From a virus: a DNA stretch of 36,316 bases. The stretch lies in IMG/VR virus record IMGVR_UViG_3300030380_002895, positions 1-36,316 of that record, one strand, 5' to 3'. A model generated the notes under the pieces. It was not told where the DNA came from, did no database searches, and worked only from the letters and a program-made list of their open reading frames with translations. Shown piece by piece: positions 9,973 through 18,388 of this stretch (the stretch's first letter is position 1; every line of letters begins with the position of its first letter). A program made the translations under genes and the position numbers.

Positions 9973-10368
9973 ATGTTCAATATGTTAATAGGCCCCATTG
10001 CTAATATAGTAGGGGACACAGTAAAAGGTTTCGTTGAGACGAAGAAGGCAAAGGCAGATTTAAAGCTTACTGAGATAAAAGCAACTAAGGCTTTGAAGGA
10101 GCAGCAAATCGCAGGTAAGGTCGCATGGGAGGCATCAGCCGTAGACCAAATGAAAGGGTCGTGGAAAGACGAGTTTGTTTTACTAGCCCTGATGATACCT
10201 GCAATTTGTAGCTTCTTACCCTTTATGCAACCACATATAGAAAGAGGGTTTCAGATTTTAGAAACTTTACCTGAGTATTATACTCATCTTTTATATTTGG
10301 CCTGTTCTGTATCTCTAGGGGTTAGAGCAGCACCTGGTATCAAGGGTATGATTAGTAAGAAAAAATAG
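9973..10368 (+). CDS. Holin-like membrane protein
   Basis: A strong AGGAGG site precedes the ATG. The 131-residue product has an amphipathic Lys-rich N-terminal helix (about 15-50), then two or three hydrophobic segments (about 60-80 and 98-117) and a Lys-rich tail. A Gly-Ser-Trp-Lys-Asp-Glu stretch just before the first segment is typical of the three-transmembrane holin family known from gene transfer agents and marine phages. It is directly followed by the endolysin gene, the classic lysis pair. It would form inner-membrane lesions that release the lysozyme. Confidence 0.8.
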   Translation: MFNMLIGPIANIVGDTVKGFVETKKAKADLKLTEIKATKALKEQQIAGKVAWEASAVDQMKGSWKDEFVLLALMIPAICSFLPFMQPHIERGFQILETLPEYYTHLLYLACSVSLGVRAAPGIKGMISKKK

Positions 10369-10377
10369 GAGTAAACT

Positions 10378-10815
10378 ATGACAGATGTAATTAAAAAAGA
10401 ACTGATGGAAAGAATTAAGGAGCATGAAGGTTATAGACTAGACCCCTATCTCTGCACAGAAGGATTTTTAACAGGGGGCTATGGTCACCGTATCATGGAT
10501 GGTGAATCTGTACCTACAACTAAAGAAGGTTGGGATGAGATATTTGAACAAGACTTTAATAAAGCATGGGGTAGTATGGAAAGATTATGTGCTGATAATA
10601 ATTTAGATATACCTCTAAAGGCTCAGGGAATATTATGTGAAATGATTTTCCAAATGGGAGCTACAGGTGTTAGTAAATTTAAGAACATGATTCTTGCTTT
10701 ACGAAATCATTCGTATGGGGTGGCCGCATCCGAGATGCTCGATTCGAAGTGGGCAAGGCAAACCCCGAATAGGGCAGGAGATTTATCTTCCCGAATGAAA
10801 GAATTAGCTAGTTAG
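10378..10815 (+). CDS. Endolysin, T4-type lysozyme (GH24)
   Basis: The 145-residue protein aligns with phage lysozymes at the active site. Glu17, Cys26 and Thr32 have the spacing of the T4 Glu11-Asp20-Thr26 triad, and Gly-Tyr-Gly-His follows. Cys replaces the usual Asp, as in the P1/phage 21 group. There is no signal or SAR-type N-terminal membrane anchor, so release should depend on the holin just upstream. It cuts peptidoglycan between N-acetylmuramic acid and N-acetylglucosamine. The last gene of the rightward late operon, it overlaps the end of the leftward operon by 12 bases. Confidence 0.92.
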   Translation: MTDVIKKELMERIKEHEGYRLDPYLCTEGFLTGGYGHRIMDGESVPTTKEGWDEIFEQDFNKAWGSMERLCADNNLDIPLKAQGILCEMIFQMGATGVSKFKNMILALRNHSYGVAASEMLDSKWARQTPNRAGDLSSRMKELAS

Positions 10816-11100
10816 TTTATTTAATAGTTGTTGTGTTGTATTGTAAGAGTGATTATACTCATTCTTTAAATGAGTTATTACTGCTTTCAATATATGAGGT
10901 AAGGGTATTAAGAGTTTCTTATCATGTGAATATGGCTCATTAATCCCATACTTCTTTTTAAAATCTTCTATTAATTCTTTTGTATTAATAGTTTCTTCAT
11001 CCCAATAAAAGTTTCCGTCTAGTCGGGAATAAGATATTTTACAACTATATAAAACAAACGTCTCTTTACTTTTTGATAAAGTTTGGTGAGATGTTGTCAT
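10804..11100 (-). CDS. Hypothetical protein at end of replication operon, 98 aa
   Basis: Last gene of the leftward operon. Its start lies inside the upstream gene (35-base overlap) and its end overlaps the endolysin stop region head-on. Mixed, basic composition with no motif I recognise. Confidence 0.6.
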   Translation of the reverse strand: MTTSHQTLSKSKETFVLYSCKISYSRLDGNFYWDEETINTKELIEDFKKKYGINEPYSHDKKLLIPLPHILKAVITHLKNEYNHSYNTTQQLLNKLTS

Positions 11101-11248
11101 TGATTTCCGTTAATCCTGCTAATAAATTTATAAGTTTTTGAACCTCAATAAAAGGTCTATTTGCTAAGTATTGCAGTAGAGTATTTCTCTGCTCTTCACT
11201 TATCACATAGTTCTTTTGTTGAGGTTTTTCATTTTCAGCTTTTGTCAT
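11066..11248 (-). CDS. Hypothetical protein, 60 aa
   Basis: I choose the ATG at 11248 because an AGGAGAA ribosome site stands just before it; an earlier in-frame start at 11284 has no such site. Charged, soluble and helical. No family recognised. It overlaps both neighbours. Confidence 0.6.
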   Translation of the reverse strand: MTKAENEKPQQKNYVISEEQRNTLLQYLANRPFIEVQKLINLLAGLTEINDNISPNFIKK

Positions 11249-11501
11249 GTAGTTCTCCTGCGATTGCAATGTAGGCAGCACCATCTGTATAACTATCAGG
11301 ACTGCTACTACCTGTTGTTGTTCTAGCTATCTTTAAAATAGCCATCATTATTGCTACTTGTTCTGCACTAATATTATAATCAGTATATGCAGACCACATG
11401 GTAGCAATTTTATCATGGAGTATTTTCTTATCTCCATAAGCTTTTGCTCTGTCACCAGAGACTAATTTAGATGCACTTTTAAGTATGTCTTCAGTTTTCA
11501 T
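11235..11501 (-). CDS. Small phage protein of the DUF6378 type, 88 aa
   Basis: The product contains a Ser-Gly-Asp-Arg...Tyr-Gly-Asp N-terminal pattern. It is followed by Trp-Ser-Ala-Tyr, a Met-Met-Ala-Ile-Leu-Lys-Ile-Ala-Arg helix, then an Asp-X-Ala-Ala-Tyr C-terminal part. This matches, from memory, the DUF6378 family widespread in phages and of unknown function. A good AGGAGAAG site precedes the ATG. It sits with nucleases and replication proteins, so a DNA-metabolism link is possible but unproven. Confidence 0.75.
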   Translation of the reverse strand: MKTEDILKSASKLVSGDRAKAYGDKKILHDKIATMWSAYTDYNISAEQVAIMMAILKIARTTTGSSSPDSYTDGAAYIAIAGELHDKS

Positions 11502-11883
11502 TTATCTTCTCCTTATAATTATCAAAGTTAATTAGTTTTGCAATGGGTATTAAGTATCCCCAAGAGGTGTTACTATCTCCTCCCGGAACTGATTTAAAAT
11601 TATTAGCATTTATGATACTTCTTAAATCATCTGTCTTTACTGTCAGATTAAAACAAAATCTATCCCCGCTATAAAAGTTTATAGTCCACCATTCAGCTTC
11701 TGTTTTTTTAATACCACTATCTTTTCCTCTACTCTGATACTCACAGTAGTGGTTGCCTGTGGTAATCCATTTATCTCTTTCTGATTTTACTTCTGTTTTC
11801 TGACCTTCTTGTATCTCTCCAACAACTACTTCACCTTGTTTACCCCACTCTAAGTCATGTTTAAAGTTAGAATTATGTTTCAT
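11491..11883 (-). CDS. Predicted PD-(D/E)XK nuclease-like protein, 130 aa
   Basis: A strong AGGAGG site precedes the ATG. The N-terminal half has Glu residues in a Gly-Glu-Val-Val-Val-Gly-Glu helix, then Glu-Val-Lys followed by Thr-Gly-Asn-His-Tyr-Cys-Glu-Tyr and a Ser-Gly-Ile...Ala-Glu-Trp-Trp block. This pattern matches a common phage family predicted to have a restriction-endonuclease or Holliday-resolvase-like fold, with Glu/Glu-X-Lys as metal site. Function is inferred from motif order. Its neighbours include a second, Cas4-like nuclease and the polymerase, fitting a role in processing replication intermediates. Confidence 0.6.
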   Translation of the reverse strand: MKHNSNFKHDLEWGKQGEVVVGEIQEGQKTEVKSERDKWITTGNHYCEYQSRGKDSGIKKTEAEWWTINFYSGDRFCFNLTVKTDDLRSIINANNFKSVPGGDSNTSWGYLIPIAKLINFDNYKEKINEN

Positions 11884-11891
11884 CTATCCTC

Positions 11892-12206
11892 CTAGTTTAG
11901 ATTTTTTACATCTAAATATTTTGTCAGGTCAATGATATTACTTTCATCTGATTCTTTTACAAACTCTTGTGCATCAGTGATATCAATATTATCCATCTTT
12001 GCAGAAAGCTCAATACCTCTTTCATAAAAAGGGTCTGGGTCTTCTAAGACAGCTTGTGCTACACCTAGAGCTACAAGCTTACACATTTCTTTTTCTGGAG
12101 TATCGGCGATATAATCAGTAGTTAAACCCACTGCAAACTTACCCTTGGTATGGGGTTGAATTAGTATCACAATACCGTCATCTATTTTATTCTTTTTCTT
12201 TTTCAT
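11892..12206 (-). CDS. Hypothetical protein, 104 aa
   Basis: A Lys-rich N-terminus is followed by a mixed alpha/beta-looking chain and an acidic C-terminus. A GAGGAAAC site precedes the ATG, which overlaps the upstream nuclease gene by 20 bases. The dispersed motif at 12101-12111 encodes Ile-Ala-Asp within it. No family recognised. Confidence 0.65.
   Translation of the reverse strand: MKKKKNKIDDGIVILIQPHTKGKFAVGLTTDYIADTPEKEMCKLVALGVAQAVLEDPDPFYERGIELSAKMDNIDITDAQEFVKESDESNIIDLTKYLDVKNLN
12101..12111 (-). repeat. Dispersed motif, site 4
   Basis: TATCGCCGATA read on the minus strand; palindromic around the central base. Confidence 0.75.
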
Positions 12207-13104
12207 TATTGTTTCCTCTATCTGCTACATGAGTATACCAATAATATCTAGGACTTTTAGAACGAGGTTTGCCTTCACTATCGAAGACTTGCTGAGGCAA
12301 ATATTGTATTTTATCACCCCAACATTCTTGTTTAAAAGAACAAAAACTGCAGACACTATCTAACACTCTATTACCTGTTAGTTTATTCCTATACTTTTCT
12401 TCTATATCAGTGAAACATCTTTCAAATGGTTTATTTTCCATTAATGCTTTGATGTTATCTTCTGCTAACTTTAATGCTTCTTTTCTATGATTTGCATCGT
12501 TTTTAGGTGGAGATACAATGCACATTTCTCCAGTTGATTTATTAATTACAATCCAACCACCAAACTTTTTATTCTCTGCATCTGCATATAAATATCCTTG
12601 AGACTTATATCCAAATACATCTTTATCTACCACTGATTCAAAACCCATAGAGAATTTATTCTTGAATGCCCAGTCACTAGCTGACTTAATATCATATATC
12701 TTTCCGTCTATTTCTACATCATAAGTTCCTGTAAGTCCTGTTTTAAAATATTTACTTGCTCTAGATACTTGCTTCTGTTCACTGTCAATAGTTGTACCAG
12801 ATGCCTTGAGTAAAAGAACTGTGATAGCTTCTATCATATCGCCAAATAGAAATCGTAACTTACTATTGTAAGGCATCTCTTCTTTTTTAGCACCAGACTT
12901 TTCCATTTGTAATTGACATAGAGGTTTGCCAATACCTGACATCCTAACTCTAAAAGATTTGTCTCTTTGTTCTTTGAATTGTTTTCTGATTGCTTTCTTA
13001 CAGTCTTCCCCAAACTGTTCGATAAGTTCTTCGCTGAGAGGCACAGGCGATTTCTCAGCCTGTACCAAAAAGTATTTTATTTTATCGAGTATGTCGATGT
13101 TCAA
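12187..13104 (-). CDS. Cas4/RecB-like exonuclease with predicted Fe-S cluster
   Basis: The 305-residue protein has the PD-(D/E)XK signature of RecB-type nucleases: Gly-Asp-Met-Ile-Glu near residue 90, Asp129, then Asp138-Ile-Lys140 followed by Ser-Ala-Ser. Near the C-terminus it has a C-X2-C-X5-C cluster, and a further Cys near residue 63. That four-Cys layout is the iron-sulfur arrangement of Cas4 and AddB nucleases. The expected activity is metal-dependent exonuclease on DNA ends, useful in recombination-dependent replication or host DNA breakdown. The TTG start overlaps the stop of the upstream gene (TTGA), so translation is probably coupled. There is no CRISPR context; this is a phage replication nuclease. 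Confidence 0.85.
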   Translation of the reverse strand: MNIDILDKIKYFLVQAEKSPVPLSEELIEQFGEDCKKAIRKQFKEQRDKSFRVRMSGIGKPLCQLQMEKSGAKKEEMPYNSKLRFLFGDMIEAITVLLLKASGTTIDSEQKQVSRASKYFKTGLTGTYDVEIDGKIYDIKSASDWAFKNKFSMGFESVVDKDVFGYKSQGYLYADAENKKFGGWIVINKSTGEMCIVSPPKNDANHRKEALKLAEDNIKALMENKPFERCFTDIEEKYRNKLTGNRVLDSVCSFCSFKQECWGDKIQYLPQQVFDSEGKPRSKSPRYYWYTHVADRGNNNEKEKE

Positions 13105-13928
13105 GCGTTAGTAACTTTAGATACTGAAGCAGTATCATCAGCATACTTTTTTAGGTGAGCATGATATTTTTCCATAACTTGTGAGTTCTTGGCTTCAATA
13201 TCATTTTTAAATAACTGATAGGCTCTGCCGTCATCACTATCCTCTAGTAAATTAGCAGGAACATTTAACGAAGTTATCTTACCTAGTTTTATATTGTAAT
13301 AGGTATTACCTCCAACAGTCTTTTCCTCTGTATTTAACTCTACTTTGTTTGACCAAAGGATACCTTTATTAGATAATAAAGAATCAAGATTGCTCATGAC
13401 TACTGCATTACCACCTGCATATTTTACTTGAACAGGATACTGCTTTAAAGTAATTTTATCACCCTTTGAATTTTCACCTTTCATATCAATCAAACCATAC
13501 ATAATTCTATAGAATTTGGTATTGTTAGCTTTCTCTTTTTGGTCTGGTGTTAAGTCGGCCCTGTTTTTAGCAGTGACATACCCACACTTAGTAGTTCCTA
13601 ATGTATCGAAAGCCTCTTCGCCAAACGCTACTAAGATTGATTCAGCAGAAAATTTTTTCGTCTTATTATCATAAGTCATATACTGATTTCTTTTCATAAA
13701 AGGTCTGAAAGAAATAGTATCTGAATAGATAAACTGTTCGGTGTCTTTATCCCACACATTGTAGCTACCCAGATGTTGTGTGACTTTATCATCGTTGTTT
13801 TTATCTTTATGATTGTTTGTAATACGCAGTTGCACAATATAAGAAGGCACACTTTTTGCTGCTCCCATACCTGCTTCTGCTCTGATTTCTTCTTCGGACA
13901 TGTCTCCAAAGATTGTTTTGTCTGTCAT
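13101..13928 (-). CDS. Probable single-stranded DNA-binding protein, 275 aa
   Basis: I start it at the ATG at 13928, which has an AGGAG site; a longer frame reaches into the polymerase gene. The protein is mostly predicted beta with charged loops, starts with an acidic Phe-Gly-Asp-Met-Ser-Glu-Glu segment and ends in a helical region. It lies exactly between the Cas4-like nuclease and the polymerase, the place where phages of this type keep their ssDNA-binding protein. I do not see a diagnostic OB-fold signature, so the function is inferred from context and size. Confidence 0.5.
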   Translation of the reverse strand: MTDKTIFGDMSEEEIRAEAGMGAAKSVPSYIVQLRITNNHKDKNNDDKVTQHLGSYNVWDKDTEQFIYSDTISFRPFMKRNQYMTYDNKTKKFSAESILVAFGEEAFDTLGTTKCGYVTAKNRADLTPDQKEKANNTKFYRIMYGLIDMKGENSKGDKITLKQYPVQVKYAGGNAVVMSNLDSLLSNKGILWSNKVELNTEEKTVGGNTYYNIKLGKITSLNVPANLLEDSDDGRAYQLFKNDIEAKNSQVMEKYHAHLKKYADDTASVSKVTNA

Positions 13929-13939
13929 ATATATAACTC

Positions 13940-15958
13940 CTATATTCGTTTTAGGTCTAACCAATTATGCCCTTTTTTTATTTCATAGTCAAGTGGCACA
14001 TTAAAATCTATGTTGTATCTTTGATTGATTGATTGTGTGATACCATCACAAGCTTTTTTTAGTTTATTTAAAACACTTTCTACCTCCCCTGGATGTGCGT
14101 CTATAATTATAGAATCATGAACTGTATTAATTAACCTAGTTCTCATTCCTTTCATTTGTTTGTAGATATCTATACAAGCGGCGGGAACTATATCCCCTGT
14201 TGCAAACCCTTGCACAGGATAGTTTCTAACTTGTGTATAAAAATTAGAACCACCCCAAGAAGCTCTCTTGATACCTTCAAAATAGTATTGCCTACCACTT
14301 GGTAGGGTAACAAAGGAAGTAGCAATAGCTTTATCCTCTGTTGTTTCTTGCCATGAAGTAATACCCTTATATCTTTTCCTAAAATAAGAATAGTATTTCT
14401 TCTCTTCATCTGTTCCAGACATACCGCCATACAGAGGTTTAAATGTATGTGCCTTTGCATCTTGTCTATTACAACCAATAACATTAGCAGTATTCTGGTG
14501 AACATCTACACCTTCTAAAATATCTTGCATGGCTTGAGAATCTTGTGATAGAAAAGCTGCAACTCTAAATTCTAATTGAGCAAAATCCATTTCAATTATC
14601 TCACCATTATCAAATCGAGATTGTATAACTCTCTTGATAGGTAGTTTATCGCCTCTTGGAATATTTTGGAAGTTAGGTTCTGAACAAGATAATCTACCTG
14701 TCACGACATTTGTTTGGCTAAACTTAGGATGTAAGATATTATTTTCATAGGCTTCTTCTTTCATCTTATCAACAAAAGTGGATAGCCACTTCTCTATCTG
14801 TTTATATCGTATAATATAATCTAAGAACTCCCGTACTCTTCCAGGATTTCTATCGCCGATATATTTTAAGTTATCCATACCTACTTTAAATCCTAGTGAT
14901 GTAACATCCCTTTGGTCTCTTGGAGTAATCTTAAATCCTGCTATCCTATCTGTTTCTGTTAAGAAAACACCTTCACCATTACAATCTTTACATTTAGTAA
15001 GATTGATATAAGCAGTGCCATCTTTTTTATATTTTCTATAATGACCTATACCATCACAAGTTTTACACTTTGTTCCAATACAGTATTTAACAGGTCTAGT
15101 TTTACTCTCTACTATCTTTCTAAAAGTATTAGAAGGATATTTCTCAGGCGTTCTTTTCCTACCATTTGAATCTGTACCTAGGCCAAATGTTTTTGCCCAG
15201 TCATTCTTATCAATTATCTCTCTTGAATAGATGATTTTACATAACTGCTCCCCGCTAGTGATATTAAACTTAGCGTCACCCATTACTTCTTGAACAGTTA
15301 TGTCAATCTTTTTTTTGACAGAATGATACTCCTCATTCAATCTAGTTTTTAGTTCATCTAATGTGCTAGGATTTACATAAATACCATTGCGTTCTATCTC
15401 TACTAATGTGATTAGGAACTCACACATCATTTCTAACGTAGGTATTAGTCCTTTGTTCTCTTCTCTTTTAAAATCTAAATCTTGTTGTAGATATAAATCT
15501 TTTGTTATGGTGACATCATTTCTACCATACATCTCTAAATCTTTTATAGGTATTTTATCCATACCAATTCCGGAATCTATAGCATTTTCTAATGTCGCAT
15601 ATTTAATTCCTATCTTTCTTCTTCTACAACATTCTTTTAAACTCAATGGTCTTCTCTGTCCTCTAAATAAAACTGACTCAGCAACCATTGTGTCCCATAC
15701 TTTACCTTCATATTTAAATCCACATTCTAATAACCAAGACAAATCAAATTTTAAATTATGTCCTACTAATAAAGTAGTCTTATCTAAAATTGACTGTAAG
15801 GCATTATGGCTAGTATAAATATCACCAGTGAAGTCAGCATGATTAAAAAATAAGTATTCATTGTTTACTCCTACACTTACAAGTTTGTTTCCTAAATTAT
15901 ACGGAGTATTATCTCCGTCTTCCGTAAAGGTTGTTTCTATATCTAATACACTTATCAT
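13940..15958 (-). CDS. polA-like: Family A DNA polymerase with DnaJ-type zinc insertion
   Basis: The 672-residue protein starts with a 3'-5' exonuclease domain: Asp6-Ile-Glu8, then Gly-His-Asn-Leu-Lys-Phe-Asp, then Tyr-Gly-Arg-Asn-Asp. The C-terminal half holds polymerase motif A (Asp-Phe-Ala-Gln-Leu-Glu-Phe-Arg, about residue 457), motif B (Arg-X3-Lys-X3-Phe-X3-Tyr-Gly, about 505) and motif C (Val-His-Asp-Ser, about 614). Between the domains, about residues 293-333, are two CXXCXGXG repeats plus an extra Cys, a DnaJ-like zinc module. From memory, marine phage HMO-2011 was reported to have a polymerase with a partial DnaJ central domain. The ATG overlaps the helicase stop (TAATG). It carries the dispersed motif at 14851-14861. 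Confidence 0.95.
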   Translation of the reverse strand: MISVLDIETTFTEDGDNTPYNLGNKLVSVGVNNEYLFFNHADFTGDIYTSHNALQSILDKTTLLVGHNLKFDLSWLLECGFKYEGKVWDTMVAESVLFRGQRRPLSLKECCRRRKIGIKYATLENAIDSGIGMDKIPIKDLEMYGRNDVTITKDLYLQQDLDFKREENKGLIPTLEMMCEFLITLVEIERNGIYVNPSTLDELKTRLNEEYHSVKKKIDITVQEVMGDAKFNITSGEQLCKIIYSREIIDKNDWAKTFGLGTDSNGRKRTPEKYPSNTFRKIVESKTRPVKYCIGTKCKTCDGIGHYRKYKKDGTAYINLTKCKDCNGEGVFLTETDRIAGFKITPRDQRDVTSLGFKVGMDNLKYIGDRNPGRVREFLDYIIRYKQIEKWLSTFVDKMKEEAYENNILHPKFSQTNVVTGRLSCSEPNFQNIPRGDKLPIKRVIQSRFDNGEIIEMDFAQLEFRVAAFLSQDSQAMQDILEGVDVHQNTANVIGCNRQDAKAHTFKPLYGGMSGTDEEKKYYSYFRKRYKGITSWQETTEDKAIATSFVTLPSGRQYYFEGIKRASWGGSNFYTQVRNYPVQGFATGDIVPAACIDIYKQMKGMRTRLINTVHDSIIIDAHPGEVESVLNKLKKACDGITQSINQRYNIDFNVPLDYEIKKGHNWLDLKRI
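14851..14861 (+). repeat. Dispersed motif, site 5
   Basis: TATCGCCGATA inside the polymerase gene, encoding Ile-Gly-Asp-Arg on the minus strand. Confidence 0.75.
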
Positions 15959-17184
15959 TAGTCTATATACCTCGATTTACTTGGCACAATCTTACAAGTT
16001 ATAATACCATGCCAACCTGTTAATTTATTTTTACTAATACATAAAGTTCTAGTAAAATCTTCATCACCTTCCCAATCATCTTTCTTACCAATACCAATAA
16101 TTAAATCAGCCTCAGCAGCTTTACCAGTTTTACTACCTTCCATAGTATTAAAACTAATATGATTTCTATCATGAGCATCACTACTCGCTTGACAAATACC
16201 AAACATACACACATCCCTTCTACTAGAAATATCTCTAGTTAATTTATATATCTCTCTTAATTTTTCATGACCACTATTAAAAACTCCAGATAGTTCTACC
16301 TTATCTAATTGGTCTATAATCACAACATCAGGATTATTCTCTTCACAATAACTATCAATAGCTTCTACTGTAAAATCTTTACAATCGTAGACATGAATTT
16401 TATCTCTTATCTTTTTCCATTCTTCATTTGCCAACACAGGTTCTTCATCTATGTGTCTTCTAGTCATATCAGAACACGCCTGAATTAATCTAAATACATT
16501 TCTAGTAGGCTTCTCTTCATTGCAAAAAATGGCTATATTATTGACTTTTTCTTGGTATGCAAAACCATTAGGACCTCCAACCATGTTAATCCAAAAAGCA
16601 GTCTTTCCTGATTCTGGTCTAGCAAATATAATTGTAAAGTGTCCCTTGCCTACACCTTTAACACACTCATTTAACATAGAGGGTGCATTGAAAGTAAATA
16701 GATTACTATAATCCATTTCTTTTAATAATTCATCTAAATCTTTTGTTACTTCTGAGATACTATCGCCGATATTATCTTCTTGTTGTAATAACTTTATAAC
16801 AGATTGAACATCACCACTCCCACCTTTATAAATATCTAAACATCTTTGTGCAGCTTCATGAACTAATTGAGACTTGTGCATCTCTTGAATAGTCATAATC
16901 ACATTGTCTTGATTAATATCTACCTTGTCTAAGTCAGTAACGACTTGCATGGCTTTATCTTTATTAGCCTGGGTGTTGGTAGGATTGTAGGTTAGATAAT
17001 TTAAATATAAATCGTCTGGTAAGATTTCATTACAGTCTGGTAATTCTCTAAATGTTTTTTCAATAACCCCGTAGACATCTAATAAATTAGATAGGCTACT
17101 CTTTTGTATTTTTTTTCTGTACTTTTGATAGAACTCCCTTTTTAGACAAAGCTTTACTATCTTTAACGCCATCAAATCTTTCAT
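15958..17184 (-). CDS. Replicative DNA helicase, RecA/DnaB-like fold
   Basis: The 408-residue protein has a helical N-terminal third and a RecA-type ATPase domain. The Walker A is Ala-Arg-Pro-Glu-Ser-Gly-Lys-Thr (about 188-195) and the Walker B ends Val-Val-Ile-Ile-Asp-Gln-Leu-Asp (about 290). A late Gly-Ser-Lys-Thr-Gly-Lys-Ala-Ala-Glu-Ala-Asp segment resembles the DnaB sensor region. It should unwind DNA at the phage fork. Primase is a separate gene upstream, unlike the fused T7 gp4. The start is uncertain because the first 89 bases overlap the upstream small gene; a Met five codons in is an alternative. The dispersed motif lies at 16761-16771. Confidence 0.88.
   Translation of the reverse strand: MKDLMALKIVKLCLKREFYQKYRKKIQKSSLSNLLDVYGVIEKTFRELPDCNEILPDDLYLNYLTYNPTNTQANKDKAMQVVTDLDKVDINQDNVIMTIQEMHKSQLVHEAAQRCLDIYKGGSGDVQSVIKLLQQEDNIGDSISEVTKDLDELLKEMDYSNLFTFNAPSMLNECVKGVGKGHFTIIFARPESGKTAFWINMVGGPNGFAYQEKVNNIAIFCNEEKPTRNVFRLIQACSDMTRRHIDEEPVLANEEWKKIRDKIHVYDCKDFTVEAIDSYCEENNPDVVIIDQLDKVELSGVFNSGHEKLREIYKLTRDISSRRDVCMFGICQASSDAHDRNHISFNTMEGSKTGKAAEADLIIGIGKKDDWEGDEDFTRTLCISKNKLTGWHGIITCKIVPSKSRYID
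16761..16771 (+). repeat. Dispersed motif, site 6
   Basis: TATCGCCGATA inside the helicase gene, encoding Ile-Gly-Asp-Ser on the minus strand. Confidence 0.75.
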
Positions 17185-17281
17185 TAACCACCTTCTTAAA
17201 TTTATTCATTACTACTTCTAGCTTTGGTGCTAGTCTAACAATGCCTAAAGCTTCCCTCAATTCTTTAACATCATCATTCAT
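17096..17281 (-). CDS. Small basic protein, 61 aa
   Basis: The ATG at 17281 overlaps the region of the upstream stop, and an AGAGG lies 12 bases before it; an ATG at 17293 is the alternative. Lys/Val-rich and helical. It overlaps the annotated helicase start by 89 bases, so either this gene or the helicase N-terminus may be over-extended. Function unknown. Confidence 0.5.
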   Translation of the reverse strand: MNDDVKELREALGIVRLAPKLEVVMNKFKKVVNERFDGVKDSKALSKKGVLSKVQKKNTKE

Positions 17282-17495
17282 AACTATAATCATCCTCTAT
17301 TCTAACATTGCAGTTAGTAACAAATTCTTTTACGTCAAGATTAAATTCCTGCATGTCTACTAATTTTTTTTCCATGAGTTCTCTTGCTTTTTTATCAGCA
17401 TGTTCATGTAAATCTTTTACATTTCCTGCAACCTCAAATGTAAATACTGTTTCGACTGTTGCCATAATGTAATATTTATTAAATGGATTTGCCAT
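17274..17495 (-). CDS. Hypothetical protein, 73 aa
   Basis: Short alpha/beta-looking protein with a Thr-Val-Glu-Thr-Val-Phe-Thr-Phe strand, followed by a charged helix and an acidic end. AGGAA ribosome site. It overlaps both neighbours in the operon. No family recognised. Confidence 0.6.
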   Translation of the reverse strand: MANPFNKYYIMATVETVFTFEVAGNVKDLHEHADKKARELMEKKLVDMQEFNLDVKEFVTNCNVRIEDDYSYE

Positions 17496-17637
17496 TACGA
17501 TTCCTTTCTATCTTTTGTGCTACCCTATCCATAATCTTATCTTTTAATTCTTGATTTTGTTTCTTACTAAAACCTTCGATATCAATAATCAAATGTTTAT
17601 CTGACCACTTTTCTTTTTTGATTTTATTTTTACTCAC
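17479..17637 (-). CDS. Small basic protein, 52 aa
   Basis: The GTG start at 17637 lies inside the end of the upstream gene, with a GGAGGAAAAG site just before it. The stop overlaps the start region of the next gene by 17 bases. It fills what would otherwise be a gap in a gapless operon. The product is Lys-rich with one Ile/Asp-rich strand. Unknown function. Confidence 0.5.
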   Translation of the reverse strand: MSKNKIKKEKWSDKHLIIDIEGFSKKQNQELKDKIMDRVAQKIERNRNGKSI

Positions 17638-18055
17638 ACTTTTCCTCCCATGATTCTTTAGGTATCTTACTAATAATTTCTACAGGTTTTATTTCTCTAG
17701 GAATATATTCTAAATTTTTTCCAATCAATAATTTTACCCTACCTTCTATCATATGCTTAACATCATCAGCACCTATATTTTTAGGTTTTTTCTCATACAT
17801 AAAAAAATCTGACCTAAATCCCGTCTGAGATATATAAGGCACATGATATTGAGGTTTATCTTTTGCATCATTGCCTGATATGTCATCTACCTCAGATTTA
17901 TGATTGGTCATAGTTAAATGATAATGCCAACTGTCCTGAGCATACCCCTCTTCACTATTCCATAAAGTCATAGTATCAGAGGTTAGCTTTGCTTCTATTT
18001 CTACCCCCGATATTTTTATCATGCCATCAAAATGTACCACATCAAAAAATGCCAT
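17630..18055 (-). CDS. Hypothetical protein, 141 aa
   Basis: The ATG directly follows the upstream stop (TAAATG). The first 50 residues look beta-rich (Phe-Phe-Asp-Val-Val-His-Phe-Asp) with His/Trp/Tyr clusters; the rest is mixed and charged. No catalytic motif I can name. A near-miss of the dispersed motif (TACCCCCGATA, 18002-18012) falls in its 5' part. Confidence 0.65.
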   Translation of the reverse strand: MAFFDVVHFDGMIKISGVEIEAKLTSDTMTLWNSEEGYAQDSWHYHLTMTNHKSEVDDISGNDAKDKPQYHVPYISQTGFRSDFFMYEKKPKNIGADDVKHMIEGRVKLLIGKNLEYIPREIKPVEIISKIPKESWEEKCE

Positions 18056-18388
18056 TTACTTTTCCTTTCCTATTCCAGATGTATCTAACTTAGATGCACC
18101 TTCCTTAGCCTTGTCTACAACCTTTGCTAGTTCTTGTGCTTTCTGTTGTTGTCGATAATCTGTTTTTGTTTTTGATTGTTCTACAACATCATCAACAGTC
18201 ATGTTGAGTTTGTCTTGTCGTGTTTGGAAATTTCTTTCCGCCCACACTTCTAGCCTATCGACTAAAAACTTATTCTGCAATCGTAGTTCTTTTATCTCCG
18301 CCTCTTGCTCTTTAATAATCCTAAGTCTTTCCCTATTTTTTTCTTTTGCTTTTTTTAGTTGCTCTTCTAACTCTCTAGCTATCGCCAT
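18056..18388 (-). CDS. Coiled-coil protein, 110 aa
   Basis: Residues about 3-70 form a continuous charged helix rich in Glu, Lys, Arg and Leu with heptad spacing, followed by a Lys/Ala/Gln-rich tail. The start overlaps the primase stop by 14 bases, with an AGG-containing leader. A replication accessory role is possible from location only. Confidence 0.65.
   Translation of the reverse strand: MAIARELEEQLKKAKEKNRERLRIIKEQEAEIKELRLQNKFLVDRLEVWAERNFQTRQDKLNMTVDDVVEQSKTKTDYRQQQKAQELAKVVDKAKEGASKLDTSGIGKEK

Noticed and set aside
12187-13104. Cas4-like nuclease as a sign of a CRISPR system
   Set aside because: No repeat array and no other Cas gene; the context is phage replication.
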